Assembly (NCBI RefSeq): GCF_009910365.1 | Contig: NZ_CP036423.1 | Span: 2,790,001 to 2,854,000 of the forward strand | DNA: 64,000 nucleotides | Direction of reading: 5' to 3' | DNA from: Aequoribacter fuscus | Lineage (GTDB): Bacteria; Pseudomonadota; Gammaproteobacteria; Pseudomonadales; Halieaceae | Shown here: positions 36,413 through 46,657 of the stretch, piece by piece | Numbering within the stretch: the first letter of the stretch is position 1 | Layout of the letters: every line of letters starts with the position of its first letter | Program-made: the position numbers and the translations under genes | The notes under the pieces: generated by a model | What the model saw: only the letters and a program-made list of their open reading frames with translations | Told to the model about the DNA's origin: nothing | The model's database searches: none

Positions 36413-37282
36413 TTAATCTTCTTTCTTGTTTTCGCGGGCCATCGCTTTCGCGTCATAGCCACCCAGTTTGTCACCCGACACCAAGTCGTTGTGCGCGTGA
36501 GTAAAATGATGCCACGCAAACACTGCATCCATACCGGTACGCTTACCTTGCAAATCTTCAATGTGATTAATGGCTTGTTTGGTCAGCGCCAAGCCCAAGC
36601 GCGGCATAGCACCGACCTTGTGGGCTAAGGCTTTGACGTCATCCGCCAACGTTTCACGCGTTGAGATACGATTGACCATACCCATTTGATAGGCGCGCTC
36701 AGCCGACATTTTCTCGCCAGTGAACAAAAACTCTTTTGCAATGCGAGGGTGCAACTCGAAGGGGTGTGCAAAATACTCCACGCCGGGAATACCCATGCGC
36801 ACGACGGGATCCGAGAAGAACGCGTCATCAGTCGCAACAATCAGGTCACAGACCCAAGCAAGCATCAAACCACCCGCAATACACGCACCTTGCACTGCGG
36901 CAATCGTGGGTTTGGGAATTTCGCGCCAGCGGCGACACATGCCCAAATACGCTTCAGCCTCACGAACATACAGGTACTCGCCACCCTCTTTATTCGAGTG
37001 GTCGTACCACATTGTCACGCGCTCTTGCGGTAGGTGCACATCGCGCCCGGGCGTACCGATATCGTGCCCAGCCGAGAAATGCTTGCCCTCGCCACGCAAC
37101 ACAATCACTTTGACATCGTCGTCGGCCACCGCCTTACGAAACGCGGCATCCAACTCGTAAGTCATTTTGCCATTCTGCGCATTGTTGTACTCAGGCCGCG
37201 CCATGGTCACATACGCAATGCCTTCTTCGACTTCGTATTTGACTGTGGGGGCGTCGTAATTGAACTCGGGTTTATCCGACAT
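36413..37282 (-). CDS. Enoyl-CoA hydratase/isomerase-family protein
   Basis: A 289-residue crotonase-fold protein: TMARPEYNNAQNGKMTYEL, the oxyanion segment RGEGKHFSAGHDIG and the second VQGACIAGGLMLAWVCDLIVA with FFSDPVVRMGIPGVEYFA. It differs from the EchA20-like gene at 49339 in having the larger insert between the two segments (HLPQERVTMWYDHSNKEG). It is placed between ipdB and fadE31, so it probably hydrates an enoyl-CoA of HIP side-chain or ring C/D oxidation. I cannot assign the step. Confidence 0.8.
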   Translation of the reverse strand: MSDKPEFNYDAPTVKYEVEEGIAYVTMARPEYNNAQNGKMTYELDAAFRKAVADDDVKVIVLRGEGKHFSAGHDIGTPGRDVHLPQERVTMWYDHSNKEGGEYLYVREAEAYLGMCRRWREIPKPTIAAVQGACIAGGLMLAWVCDLIVATDDAFFSDPVVRMGIPGVEYFAHPFELHPRIAKEFLFTGEKMSAERAYQMGMVNRISTRETLADDVKALAHKVGAMPRLGLALTKQAINHIEDLQGKRTGMDAVFAWHHFTHAHNDLVSGDKLGGYDAKAMARENKKED

Positions 37283-37295
37283 GATGTCTCCTGCC

Positions 37296-38102
37296 TTAGC
37301 CTCGGCGTTCGCCGGGCGGGTTATCTTTTAGCTGCTTAGCGCGCGCATTCATCGGGTCGAGCTCAGCAATAATAGCAAGTTGCTCAACCGTAGGCGCTGG
37401 CGTCACACCAAGATTATCGACCACAGCCAACTCAAAGCCCGTATTGTCACGGACTTCTTGCTCGGTCACACCAGGATGCAAGCTCACAATACGCATTTGA
37501 TGATTTGGACCATTAAAATCCATCACGCACAAATCGGTGATGACGGTGCGCACGTCGATATCATCTAAGCTGTAGCCCTTCGGTAGACGATCGGGGTTAT
37601 ATCCGATAGAACCCACCACATCACACTCACCCTCAACGAACACGCGAGTCGAATGTTTGGGCACAAAAAACGAGTTGCCATGTGATATGGAGTTGCCAGG
37701 AAAGCCGCGAACGCCTAGCAGTTGCACTTTGGGTTGCTGATACGTGCCGCCCAAGGCTGAGATGTTCGCCTGTCCAAAGCGGTCAATCTGACTGGGACCC
37801 ACCATGGCGTGACGCTTGCCACTCCAAACGTTATCAAAGACCGCCCGAAAACCCAGCCAAGTCTCGTTGGCCTGACCCGCATGGCTTTTCATGCCTGACA
37901 CCGGGTTAGGTTTAGACAGCAAAAACGACTGGCTGTCCGTCATCATCAAATCAGGATTGGTTGTACTCATCGCTAAACTCGCGGCCAAGCGAGGCAACAG
38001 GCCAATACCCGTTGCCAACACTTCACCTTCGTTATCAAACACCCGCGAGGCGGCAACGACCATCAGTTCTGCCAAGCTGTAGCTTGAGGCTACTTCACTC
38101 AT
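37296..38102 (-). CDS. ipdB: IpdB-like CoA-transferase-fold hydrolase subunit
   Basis: A 268-residue beta subunit of a class I CoA-transferase fold protein: SLAELMVVAASRVFDNEGEVLATG, VGPSQIDRFGQANISALG, RGFPGNSISHGNSFF, VVTDLCVMDF-like VITDLCVMDF, HPGVTEQEVRDNTGFEL. With IpdA it opens ring C of COCHEA-CoA by hydrolysis, not CoA transfer, in the HIP pathway. It directly follows ipdA (11-base gap). Confidence 0.92.
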   Translation of the reverse strand: MSEVASSYSLAELMVVAASRVFDNEGEVLATGIGLLPRLAASLAMSTTNPDLMMTDSQSFLLSKPNPVSGMKSHAGQANETWLGFRAVFDNVWSGKRHAMVGPSQIDRFGQANISALGGTYQQPKVQLLGVRGFPGNSISHGNSFFVPKHSTRVFVEGECDVVGSIGYNPDRLPKGYSLDDIDVRTVITDLCVMDFNGPNHQMRIVSLHPGVTEQEVRDNTGFELAVVDNLGVTPAPTVEQLAIIAELDPMNARAKQLKDNPPGERRG

Positions 38103-38113
38103 TGTCTTACTCC

Positions 38114-38989
38114 TTAATACGCGGGCAAAGGCAGCGCTTTGATGGCTTCCAAGCCACCCACAGCTGCTTGATAATCTTGTTCGGTTTTGCCGCGCACATG
38201 CGCATCGACGTAGGCATCAAACTCACCCGCACCTACCGCTTCGCCGTACGCTTTAAAATGCTTAACATCAAAGCCGTACAGAGGGTCAGACGAGCTAGGG
38301 TGCGCTCCACCGGGAATGTGCACCACAGACTGAGTGTGACAACGCTCCCAGAACACCGATCGCGCGACGGCCGGGTCGGCAAAATGTTCCGTTGGCACGA
38401 CTTCATCACACGACACGATGGTGTGCTTTGCCGCGCGTGCGAACAAGTCATCCATATAAACATCGGGGCTTGCAATTTCGCACACGCCACGCACATCACA
38501 ACGGGTCGCGTGGATCAGTGCTACATCCATATTCAGAGCCGGCATTGCCACCCACTCTTTGTCGTCGTAAGGGCTATCGATAACCTTCAGTTCAGGGTTG
38601 CGCGCGACCACGTCTGTACCGAGGCCGACATTAGTCGGGATGAACGGAATGCGCCAAGAGGCGGCGCGCAAACCCTGCAGCATCATGCCTTCATCGATTT
38701 CTAGCACCTCTATGGCGCCGCTTTGGCGTGCAACCCTGAAGCCGGGTTCTAATGGCATAAAATCCAAAGACACAAACGCAAAGATAACTTTTTTAACCTT
38801 GCCGCTCGCACACAACATGCCGACATCAGCACCGCCATACGCAACAACCGTAAGGTCGGTGACATCCGAGCGCATCAACTCGCGCACTAAGGCCATTGGC
38901 TTGCGGCGAGGACCCCAGCCCCCGATCCCAATGGTCATACCGCTTTTTATCGAGGCAATGGCCTCTGCGGCTGTTTGCAATTTATTCAT
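38114..38989 (-). CDS. ipdA: IpdA-like CoA-transferase-fold hydrolase subunit
   Basis: A 291-residue alpha subunit, the length of M. tuberculosis IpdA. It has the family start SGMTIGIGGWGPRRKPMALVREL, VVAYGGADVGMLC, the EVLEIDEGMMLQGLRAASWRIPFIPT region holding the conserved acidic residues of the active site, and HATRCDVRGVCEIASPDVY. It is the first gene of the leftward steroid operon and faces fadD3 across a 139-base divergent region. Confidence 0.93.
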   Translation of the reverse strand: MNKLQTAAEAIASIKSGMTIGIGGWGPRRKPMALVRELMRSDVTDLTVVAYGGADVGMLCASGKVKKVIFAFVSLDFMPLEPGFRVARQSGAIEVLEIDEGMMLQGLRAASWRIPFIPTNVGLGTDVVARNPELKVIDSPYDDKEWVAMPALNMDVALIHATRCDVRGVCEIASPDVYMDDLFARAAKHTIVSCDEVVPTEHFADPAVARSVFWERCHTQSVVHIPGGAHPSSSDPLYGFDVKHFKAYGEAVGAGEFDAYVDAHVRGKTEQDYQAAVGGLEAIKALPLPAY

Positions 38990-39128
38990 AAAGCACAGCG
39001 TCTACTATTCGAAGAATGAGAGGATCATTATGGTTCTCCAGCCCCTATGCCTCATCATCCATGTAGACTATGACAATACCTGAGGACTACATTAGGGTCT
39101 GCGTTCTAGAAACTTGGAATCTATTTCA
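38990..39128. promoter_or_regulatory. Divergent promoter region between ipdA and fadD3 operons
   Basis: These 139 bases must carry promoters for both steroid operons. I see short palindromes, ATTCGAAGAAT (39007-39017) and TTCTAGAA (39104-39111), which could be operators but are too short to assert. No sigma-54 or strong sigma-70 match stands out. The LuxR protein at 46658 is the obvious candidate regulator. Confidence 0.5.
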
Positions 39129-40727
39129 GTGCCAAACTCCTCACCAAGCACCACTATCGAGCTTATTTATCGAGCCGCCGAGCTTTATCAAGACCGTCCG
39201 TTCATAGAAGAAAACGGCACACAACTTAGCTTCTCGGAATTCAAGCAAGCCTGCATTGAAACCGCCGCAGGCCTGAAACAGCTCGGGTTTAAACCTGGCG
39301 ACCGAGCCGCGATATGGGCGCCCAACATTTCTGAGTGGGTCATTGCAGCGTTCGGGACGCATTTTGCGGGCGGTCAAATCGTAACGCTCAATACGCGATA
39401 CAAAGGTGAGGAAGCGGCGGCTATTTTAAACGACAGCCAGGCGTCGACACTGTTTGTCATGGGGCAATTCTTAGGCAATGATTATCTGGGAATGATCGCC
39501 AACCTAGCGCTGCCGCACCTGAAACACCGCGTTCAATTACGAGGCGAAGCAGAACCGTCAGCCACCCAACATTGGGATGAACTGCAAAACACAGGACGCG
39601 CATGGATCGCCGAGCACGGCAAGGAAGCCATCGAGCAAGAAGCGCTGTCGATATCCGGTGAGGCGATTTCCGACATCATGTTCACGTCAGGCACCACCGG
39701 TCGCGCCAAGGGCGTGCTCTGTGGTCACCAACAAAACGTTCAGGCTTTTGCGACGTTTTCTGAAATCCTCGGACTCGACGATACCGATCGGTATCTCATT
39801 ATTAATCCCTTTTTTCACAGCTTTGGCTTTAAAGCAGGCCTGCTGGCTTGTCTTAGTCGAGGTTGCACGGTATTACCCGAGGCCGTATTCGATGTGGACA
39901 AAATCCTAGAGCGCATCGACAACGAAAATATCACTGTCATGCCAGGACCACCGACGATATTTCAATCAATTTTAGCCCACCCCAATCGCAGCAAGTACTC
40001 ACTTGCAAGCCTGACAAAATGCACAACAGGCGCGGCGGTAATTCCCACCGAGCTCATCATTGCCATGCGTGATGAGTTAAAAATTTCCACTATTATTACC
40101 GCCTATGGCTTGTCCGAGAGCTGCGGCTTGGCGACCATGTGTCGACAGGGTGATGCACCGGATACCATCGCGAAAACATCGGGGCGCGCCATTCCCGCCG
40201 TCGAAGTACGCTGCATTGACGAACAAGGCAACGAGGTCGCAGTGGGTGAGCAAGGTGAAATCGTGATTCGAGGCTTTAATGTCATGCAGGGCTATTTGGA
40301 CAACCCAGAGGCTACCGCAGAGACCATCGACGCAGAGGGCTGGCTCCACACCGGCGATGTAGGCCGAATGGACGAAGAGGGCAACCTGACGATTACCGAT
40401 CGCTTAAAAGATATGTACATTAGCGGTGGCTTCAACTGCTACCCCGCCGAAATTGAATCGACCCTCTTACGCCATGCGGACGTCGTGCAAGCCGCTGTTA
40501 TTGGCTATCCTGATGAACGCATGGGAGAAGTTGGCTGGGCGTTCGTGACCTTGAGGCAAAACGCATCAGCTAACGCAGAAGACATTGGCGCTTGGGCGCG
40601 AAATAACATGGCGAATTACAAAGCCCCGAGAAAAGTCATCGTCGTCGATGCGCTGCCACTGAACGCATCAGGTAAAGTACTCAAACCCACTCTGCGCCAA
40701 GAGGCGTTGGCTGGGAAGTTCAAATAA
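39129..40727 (+). CDS. fadD3: FadD3-like HIP-CoA synthetase
   Basis: An adenylate-forming CoA ligase of about 532 residues: P-loop MFTSGTTGRAKGVLCGHQQN, INPFFHSFGFKAGLLACLSRGCTVLPEAVFD, TAYGLSESCGLATMCRQGD, GWLHTGDVGRMDEEGNLTITDRLKDMYISGG and the catalytic Lys in NASGKVLKP. The middle segments are strikingly like remembered FadD3, which activates HIP, the bicyclic acid released after A/B-ring cleavage. Start codon is uncertain: GTG 39129 gives an N-terminus of family length; TTG 39114 is also in frame. Confidence 0.9.
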   Translation: MPNSSPSTTIELIYRAAELYQDRPFIEENGTQLSFSEFKQACIETAAGLKQLGFKPGDRAAIWAPNISEWVIAAFGTHFAGGQIVTLNTRYKGEEAAAILNDSQASTLFVMGQFLGNDYLGMIANLALPHLKHRVQLRGEAEPSATQHWDELQNTGRAWIAEHGKEAIEQEALSISGEAISDIMFTSGTTGRAKGVLCGHQQNVQAFATFSEILGLDDTDRYLIINPFFHSFGFKAGLLACLSRGCTVLPEAVFDVDKILERIDNENITVMPGPPTIFQSILAHPNRSKYSLASLTKCTTGAAVIPTELIIAMRDELKISTIITAYGLSESCGLATMCRQGDAPDTIAKTSGRAIPAVEVRCIDEQGNEVAVGEQGEIVIRGFNVMQGYLDNPEATAETIDAEGWLHTGDVGRMDEEGNLTITDRLKDMYISGGFNCYPAEIESTLLRHADVVQAAVIGYPDERMGEVGWAFVTLRQNASANAEDIGAWARNNMANYKAPRKVIVVDALPLNASGKVLKPTLRQEALAGKFK

Positions 40728-40738
40728 GGAGAGGCATA

Positions 40739-41647
40739 ATGGCCATTAAGAGCTTGGGTTACATCGGAGTCAATTCTACGGATCTATCGCAATGGCGAAC
40801 CTTTGCTTGTGACGTCATGGGACTGGAAGATGTCAGCGCGCATTTGTCGTGCAACGAAAACACCGCGTTGTTCAAAATGGATGACCACCCATACCGCCTG
40901 ATCGTGAATAAAAGTGATACCGATCAATTTGCTTTTTGCGGCTGGGAAACCAACAGCGAGGCGGGTCTGCGAGAAGTTGCCGATGCTCTCACGGCTGCAG
41001 GTGTCGCTGTCACATGGGCAGATGCCGACCATATCGCCGAGCGCCGCGTCACGCAACTGTTGAGCTTCACAGACCCCTCGGGTACACGACACGAAGTGTT
41101 CTACGGCGTAATTTCTGATTTCAAACGCTTAAATTCGCCCGCGGGCGTTAGCCACTTTGTGACTGGATCTCAGGGCCTTGGACATGTCGTACTGCCCGCA
41201 CCCAACTTTGATGAAACCTCATCATTCTTCACCGAGGTTTTAGGCTTTGGCCTGTCCGATTTGATGAAAATCAAGTTTACGCCAGATCCGGCAGAACCCG
41301 AAAAACGCCTGTGGTTTATGCACTGCAATGAGCGACACCACAGCCTAGGCTTATTCGAAATGCCCTTGCCCGCAGGCTGCGTCCACGTCATGGTCGAGGT
41401 ACCCAACGTCGATGAAGTTGGCCTTGGCAACGATCGACGCATCGCCGCTGGCGTTAAGCTAACGGGCACTTTGGGACGGCACGCTAACGACCACATGGTG
41501 TCGTTTTACATGCGCAGCCCAGCGGGCTTTGATATCGAATACGGCGCCGAAGGCCGCACCGTAGACGACTGGGACAACTACCCTGTATTCCAAAGCACTG
41601 TTGCCAGTTTTTGGGGCCACGATTTCAGCGTAGGCCATGAGGACTAG
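40739..41647 (+). CDS. hsaC: 3,4-DHSA 2,3-dioxygenase (meta-cleavage), HsaC-like
   Basis: A 302-residue extradiol dioxygenase with two VOC modules. Fe(II) ligands are visible at H149 (GLGHVVLP), H201 (RHHSLGLF) and E267 (FDIEYG), at the BphC/HsaC spacing. It cleaves the A-ring catechol 3,4-DHSA. ATG 40739 follows AAGGAGAGGC. It is the second gene of the rightward operon, directly after fadD3, and is followed by hsaA and hsaD. Confidence 0.93.
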   Translation: MAIKSLGYIGVNSTDLSQWRTFACDVMGLEDVSAHLSCNENTALFKMDDHPYRLIVNKSDTDQFAFCGWETNSEAGLREVADALTAAGVAVTWADADHIAERRVTQLLSFTDPSGTRHEVFYGVISDFKRLNSPAGVSHFVTGSQGLGHVVLPAPNFDETSSFFTEVLGFGLSDLMKIKFTPDPAEPEKRLWFMHCNERHHSLGLFEMPLPAGCVHVMVEVPNVDEVGLGNDRRIAAGVKLTGTLGRHANDHMVSFYMRSPAGFDIEYGAEGRTVDDWDNYPVFQSTVASFWGHDFSVGHED

Positions 41648-41747
41648 TCCAGGCTAAAACCAGTTAATTCATTCGGGGTATGCACCAGGCAGGCAACTTT
41701 GCCAACATCAGTTCATGCACAAGGCATACCCCAGCGAGGAGAACACA

Positions 41748-42875
41748 ATGACCTATTTAGTACCAGATTCTACGATCGCCTTGATCGAAGCCAAAGCGCC
41801 CGAGGCTCGTAAAAACCGCGTAATGTCACACGAAGTCGTGCAAGCATTAAAAGACTGCGGCTTTTTTAAGATGTTTTTGCCCAAAAAGTGGGGAGGCTTA
41901 GAGTGCCGTCCGCAAGAATTTTTCCGAGAGCAAATCCGTATTGCCGAGGCGGACATGAGCCATGCCTGGGCCAGCGGCATTATTGCCATTCACGCCTACC
42001 AAATTGCGATGATGGATCACAAAGCACAAGAGACGGTGTACGGCGAAGATCCAAATACTCTCGTGAGCAGCTCTTATAATCCCGTAGGTGCAAAAGTCGA
42101 GCAAGTGGAAGGCGGCTGCATGGTGTCGGGTCGCTGGGGTTGGAGCTCTGGCTCTGAGCACTGCACGTGGGCACTGTTAGGCGGCATCGTCGCAAACGAG
42201 GGCTATCGCACCTTCCTAATTCCTCGCACGCAGTACGTTATCGAAGACACCTGGAATGTGATGGGCTTGCAAGCGACGGGCTCTAACGATGTGGTCATAG
42301 AAGAGCCGATCTTCGTGCCCGATCATATGAGCCACAAGCGCGACGATGGTTTTAACTGCATACATGAACAAGACAGTGCCATTTATGATTTGTCTTGGGC
42401 GCAAGGCTTTGTTCGAGTGGTCAATACTCCCGCGATCGGCGCTCTGAAAAAGGCACTGAAGATCTTCATCGAAACGCGCTCAGGCGGTTTTAAAACCACC
42501 ACCGACATGACCAAATTCGCCGCCGACGTCGAAATTCAAGAGCGTGTTGCGAAAGTGAAGAATATTATCTCTGAACTTGAAGCGGTGCTGTTCAGCAACT
42601 TCGACAAAATGGAAGCGGCCAACTGGAAACCAAGCATCGACGACCGCATCCTGTATCGCTACCAAGCCAGCCTTGTGATTCCAAAAGCTATTGAAGCCAT
42701 GGACTTGCTGTACGATGCAGCGGGAGGCCGTTCGGTCTTCAACGGCCACCCCATGATGGAGCTGTGGCATGACATCCATATCGCGCGCTGCCACGTGGCC
42801 AATAACCCAACGCCATTTGCGCGCAACCTAGGCAGCACGCAGCTGGGCATGGAAAACACGGATATCTTTATTTAG
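41748..42875 (+). CDS. hsaA: 3-HSA hydroxylase oxygenase subunit, HsaA-like
   Basis: A 375-residue flavin-dependent monooxygenase with an acyl-CoA-dehydrogenase fold: FKMFLPKKWGGLECRPQEFF, GRWGWSSGSEHCTWALLGG, GLQATGSNDVVIEE and the C-terminal ASLVIPKAIEAMDLLYDAAGGRSVF with WHDIHIARCHVANNP. HsaA hydroxylates 3-HSA to the catechol using reduced flavin from HsaB. No HsaB-like flavin reductase is in the window. ATG 41748 follows a GAGGAG site; a start at 41715 adds an unconserved 11 residues. Confidence 0.92.
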   Translation: MTYLVPDSTIALIEAKAPEARKNRVMSHEVVQALKDCGFFKMFLPKKWGGLECRPQEFFREQIRIAEADMSHAWASGIIAIHAYQIAMMDHKAQETVYGEDPNTLVSSSYNPVGAKVEQVEGGCMVSGRWGWSSGSEHCTWALLGGIVANEGYRTFLIPRTQYVIEDTWNVMGLQATGSNDVVIEEPIFVPDHMSHKRDDGFNCIHEQDSAIYDLSWAQGFVRVVNTPAIGALKKALKIFIETRSGGFKTTTDMTKFAADVEIQERVAKVKNIISELEAVLFSNFDKMEAANWKPSIDDRILYRYQASLVIPKAIEAMDLLYDAAGGRSVFNGHPMMELWHDIHIARCHVANNPTPFARNLGSTQLGMENTDIFI

Positions 42876-42882
42876 GAATTCT

Positions 42883-43716
42883 ATGACCAACACAGTATCG
42901 GGGCGCTACCTAGAAGTTTCTAGCCGCGTCACCATTCACTACACCGATCACCCTGCTCAAAATACCGAGCGGGGTGTTGTCGTTTTTGTTCACGGTAGCG
43001 GGCCAGGCGCAAGTGGTTGGAGCAACTTCAAATTCAACGTTGCTGCCTTCCAAGAAGCAGGTTTTAGATGCATCGTATTTGACCAACCGGGATACGGACT
43101 CACCTCCAAACCAACCGATGTCGATCACACCCTTGATTTTTTCGTCGAAAACCTCGTGGGTTTACTCGATGGCCTAAACATCGACAAAATCACCTTGGTG
43201 GGTAATTCTTTAGGTGGGGCCGTCTCTCTGGGAATGGCCTTAGCTCACCCCCAACGCGTCGAAAAACTCATCTTGATGGCGCCCGGTGGCATTGAAGAAA
43301 GAGAGACCTATTTTCAGTGCGTTGGCATTCAAGAAATGGTGAAGTTCCCGATGGGATCACCAGAGTTCACTCGTGATGTGTTGGCCGAGCTGCTGACGTT
43401 GCTCGTTCATGACCCCAAGCATGTCACCGACGAACTCGTGCAAGAGCGCTGGGAGACTCTGCAAATTCAAAATCCGCATGTGCTCGCCACTATGGCTATT
43501 CCTAACGTAACCGACCAGTTGCATAAAATCGACTGCCCGGTGGCGGTATTTTGGGGTACAGACGACAAATTTTGCCCAGCCACCGGCACGCAAACGATCT
43601 TGGACAACTGCCCCAACGTGCAAGCCCACCTGCTGAATAATTGCGGGCACTGGGTGATGGTTGAATACGCCGAGTTCTTTAATCGCACTTGCATCGATTT
43701 TTTAACTCACGAGTAA
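42883..43716 (+). CDS. hsaD: 4,9-DSHA hydrolase (meta-cleavage product), HsaD-like
   Basis: A 277-residue alpha/beta hydrolase of the MCP family with the nucleophile S109 in VGNSLGGA, the acid in FWGTDDKFCP (D227/D228) and H256 in NCGHWVMVEY, and the oxyanion HGSGPGASGW. It hydrolyses the ring-A meta-cleavage product to HIP precursor (DOHNAA/HIP) and 2-hydroxyhexa-2,4-dienoate. It starts 7 bases after hsaA. Confidence 0.93.
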   Translation: MTNTVSGRYLEVSSRVTIHYTDHPAQNTERGVVVFVHGSGPGASGWSNFKFNVAAFQEAGFRCIVFDQPGYGLTSKPTDVDHTLDFFVENLVGLLDGLNIDKITLVGNSLGGAVSLGMALAHPQRVEKLILMAPGGIEERETYFQCVGIQEMVKFPMGSPEFTRDVLAELLTLLVHDPKHVTDELVQERWETLQIQNPHVLATMAIPNVTDQLHKIDCPVAVFWGTDDKFCPATGTQTILDNCPNVQAHLLNNCGHWVMVEYAEFFNRTCIDFLTHE

Positions 43717-43720
43717 AACT

Positions 43721-44530
43721 ATGGCACTTAGCGAACAACAGCGAGAAGCCTTGGGCTTAGAGCTCTATCAAGCCTTGCGGGGCGAATATACGATTGAACC
43801 CTTCACCGATCGGTTCGACAATATCGAGATTGAAGACGCCTATTACATATCGCAAGCGATGCTGCAACCGCGACTCGAGGATGACGGCGAAACGATCACT
43901 GGCAAAAAGATCGGTGTCACTTCGGCCGCTGTACAAAACATGTTGGGCGTATTTCAGCCTGACTTCGGGTTTTTAACCGACGCTATGGCTTACGATGACG
44001 GCGCGACCATCCCCGTTAAAGGTAATCTAATTCAGCCTCGAGCTGAAGGCGAAATTGCCTTTGTTCTAAAACAGGATCTTCAGGGGCCTGGCGTCACAGA
44101 GGAGCAGGTACTTGCCGCGACCGACTACATCACGCCGTGCTTTGAAATCGTAGACTCTCGCATTCACAACTGGCAAATCAAAATTCAAGATACGGTCGCC
44201 GACAACGCCTCATGCGGTGTGTACGTGCTTGGTAAAGACAAAATCGACCCCACGGGTGTGGCACTGGATAAGCTAAAAGTCGTTGTGACCAAGAACGGCG
44301 AGTTTTTGAGCGAGGGCGAAGGCTCCGCAGTACAGGGCAACCCGCTAACTGCTGTGGCGTGGCTGGCAAATACGCTTGGTGAATTCGGCATTGTCTTAAA
44401 GGCTGGCGAAGCCATCTTATCCGGATCACTAGTACCGCTTGAGAGCGCCGCATCGGGCGATACGTTTGAGATGACTATGACCGGCGACGGCATCGAACCG
44501 AGCACCGTCAGCTGCCAGTTTGGCGATTAA
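43721..44530 (+). CDS. hsaE: 2-hydroxyhexa-2,4-dienoate hydratase, HsaE-like
   Basis: A 269-residue member of the 2-keto-4-pentenoate hydratase/MhpD family: YYISQAMLQPRLEDDGETITGKKIG, PRAEGEIAFVL with the metal-binding Glu pair region, CFEIVDSRI, DNASCGVYVLG and the terminal GDTFEMTMTGDG. It hydrates the five-to-six-carbon dienoate released by HsaD to 4-hydroxy-2-oxohexanoate. It starts 4 bases after hsaD. Confidence 0.92.
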   Translation: MALSEQQREALGLELYQALRGEYTIEPFTDRFDNIEIEDAYYISQAMLQPRLEDDGETITGKKIGVTSAAVQNMLGVFQPDFGFLTDAMAYDDGATIPVKGNLIQPRAEGEIAFVLKQDLQGPGVTEEQVLAATDYITPCFEIVDSRIHNWQIKIQDTVADNASCGVYVLGKDKIDPTGVALDKLKVVVTKNGEFLSEGEGSAVQGNPLTAVAWLANTLGEFGIVLKAGEAILSGSLVPLESAASGDTFEMTMTGDGIEPSTVSCQFGD

Positions 44531-44620
44531 GACGAAACTCGATCTAACTATTAGGGAAAGCGTCACCTGTCGTTAACACGCGTGAATCCGTTTAACGCGA
44601 CGCAAAAAGGGAAACTGACT

Positions 44621-45511
44621 ATGACCAAAAAATTCAAGGCCGCCATTATCGGCCCTGGCAATATAGGCACCGACTTGTTAATGAAGTGCCTGCGCAGCGA
44701 TGTGATCGAGCCCGTTTGGATGGTGGGTATTGAAGAATCTGCAGGCATCAAGCGTGCACGCGAATACGGTTTACGCGTGAGTACCGATGGCGTCGACGGA
44801 CTGGTAGCGGCGTTTAACGAAGCACCCGTAGACTTCGCGTTTGACGCGACCTCCGCCTATGTTCACGCCGAAAACTCGCGCAAGTTAAACAAGCTGGGCG
44901 TCATGATGATCGACCTGACACCGGCCGCAATTGGCCCCTACTGTGTCCCACCGGTAAACCTCGATGCAATTATGGCCGACACCCCCAAAGACAACGTGAA
45001 CATGGTCACGTGCGGCGGGCAAGCAACCATCCCATTAGTTGCCTCTGTTAGCCGTGTGCAGCCTGTAAGCTACGCAGAAATTGTCGCAACTGTTGCCTCG
45101 AAATCTGTGGGTATGGGCACGCGCGATAACATCGATGAGTTTACCCGCACCACCTCAGCAGCGATCGCCCAAGTTGGCGGCGCAGACGAAGGCAAAGCGA
45201 TTATTATTATCAACCCCGCCGAACCACCGCTCATCATGCGTGACACCGTGCATTGCTTAACGAAAGAGCCAGCAGATGCCGAAGCCATTACCGCTTCGGT
45301 GAAAGATATGATTAAAGAAGTTCAAACCTATGTTCCCGGCTATCGCCTGCTGAACGACCCAATCATCGATGGCAATCGCGTTACGATCACAGTCGAGGTC
45401 GAAGGCTTGGGGGATTTCTTGCCTAAGTACGCGGGCAACCTAGATATTATGACGGCGGCTGGCCTAAAAACGGCAGAAATGATTGCACGCCGCAAACTGG
45501 CTGCAGGATAA
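44621..45511 (+). CDS. hsaG: Propanal/acetaldehyde dehydrogenase (acylating), HsaG-like
   Basis: A 296-residue acylating aldehyde dehydrogenase. NAD loop GPGNIGTDL (residues 11-19) and the catalytic Cys131 in [12 protein letters not shown] are visible. It forms a channelling complex with HsaF, converting propanal to propanoyl-CoA. ATG 44621 follows AAAGGGAAAC; the GTG at 44582 adds 13 residues before the Rossmann fold and is less likely. Confidence 0.93.
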   Translation: MTKKFKAAIIGPGNIGTDLLMKCLRSDVIEPVWMVGIEESAGIKRAREYGLRVSTDGVDGLVAAFNEAPVDFAFDATSAYVHAENSRKLNKLGVMMIDLTPAAIGPYCVPPVNLDAIMADTPKDNVNMVTCGGQATIPLVASVSRVQPVSYAEIVATVASKSVGMGTRDNIDEFTRTTSAAIAQVGGADEGKAIIIINPAEPPLIMRDTVHCLTKEPADAEAITASVKDMIKEVQTYVPGYRLLNDPIIDGNRVTITVEVEGLGDFLPKYAGNLDIMTAAGLKTAEMIARRKLAAG

Positions 45512-45520
45512 GAGGTGAGT

Positions 45521-46543
45521 ATGAATATTCAAGGACGTAAGGTTACGCTTCACGACATGTCATTGCGCGACGGCATGCACCCGCAGCGCCATCAAATTTC
45601 AGTCGATCAAATGGTCGATATCGCTAAAGCCTTGGACGCAGCCAAGGTCCCCCTAATCGAGGTAACTCACGGAGACGGTCTAGGGGGCGCATCCGTTAAC
45701 TACGGCTTCCCTGCTCACACCGATCAAGAGTACATCACCGCCGTTGTGAATGCGGTCAGTACCAGCAAAGTGTCCGCTCTGTTACTACCAGGAATTGGTA
45801 CGGTAGATCACCTGCGTATGGCAGCGGATTGTGGTATTTCGACCATTCGCGTCGCGACACACTGTACCGAGGCTAACGTCTCGCGCCAGCATATCAATCT
45901 CGGCCGCGACATGGGTTTAGATACCGTGGGTTTTTTGATGATGGCTCACATGATTTCACCCGAAGAAATTTTAGAGCAAGCAAAACTCATGGAGTCTTAC
46001 GGCGCCAACTGCATCTACTGCACTGACTCTGCGGGCTACATGTTGCCCGATGACGTGACCGAGCGCATTGCACTGCTGCGTGCAGAGCTCGCACCCGAAA
46101 CCGAGATCGGCTTTCACGGCCACCACAACATGGCAATGGGGGTCGCTAACTCATTGGCTGCGATCGAGGCGGGCGCCAACCGGATCGACGGTTCTGCCGC
46201 CGGCTTAGGCGCCGGCGCCGGCAACACACCATTGGAAGCGATGGCGGCCGTGTTGGACCGCATGGGCGCAGAAACCGGTATCGATATCTTCAAGCTCATG
46301 GATGCAGCAGAAGATCATGTATTACCCATTATGGATGAACCCGTACGCTTAAGCCGTGACTCACTCGTGCTCGGTTACGCCGGCGCCTATTCGTCGTTCT
46401 TGCTGTTCGCCAAACGCGCACAGGCAAAATATGGCGTACCCTCACATGAAATTCTTCTAGAAATGGCCAATCGTAAAACCGTTGGCGGTCAAGAAGATTT
46501 GATCGAAGACATCGCCATGGAAATGGCCAGACAACGCGGCTAA
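45521..46543 (+). CDS. hsaF: 4-hydroxy-2-oxohexanoate aldolase, HsaF-like
   Basis: A 340-residue DmpG/HsaF-type aldolase: [15 protein letters not shown] with the RDG motif at the active site (residues 16-18), and the metal ligands in [11 protein letters not shown]. It cleaves 4-hydroxy-2-oxohexanoate to pyruvate and propanal, which is passed to HsaG. ATG 45521 has AGAGGT just upstream; a GTG at 45515 lies inside that site. It is the last catabolic gene of the rightward operon. Confidence 0.93.
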   Translation: MNIQGRKVTLHDMSLRDGMHPQRHQISVDQMVDIAKALDAAKVPLIEVTHGDGLGGASVNYGFPAHTDQEYITAVVNAVSTSKVSALLLPGIGTVDHLRMAADCGISTIRVATHCTEANVSRQHINLGRDMGLDTVGFLMMAHMISPEEILEQAKLMESYGANCIYCTDSAGYMLPDDVTERIALLRAELAPETEIGFHGHHNMAMGVANSLAAIEAGANRIDGSAAGLGAGAGNTPLEAMAAVLDRMGAETGIDIFKLMDAAEDHVLPIMDEPVRLSRDSLVLGYAGAYSSFLLFAKRAQAKYGVPSHEILLEMANRKTVGGQEDLIEDIAMEMARQRG

Positions 46544-46657
46544 GCGACTTTGCATCGAGCGCTAGCCTCACTGGCGTTCGATATTTCTTGGGCGCTCGCG
46601 AAAAATAGTGTCTAATGATGCTCGTGGTCACCCGTGAATCGAGGGTTTATAACACCA

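Noticed and set aside
36413-37282. Enoyl-CoA hydratase beside ipdB as EchA20
   Set aside because: The 49339 protein matches the EchA20 blocks (EGRGFCAGVDIKE, the KEAL...YRWEQGF end) much better and is linked to ipdC.
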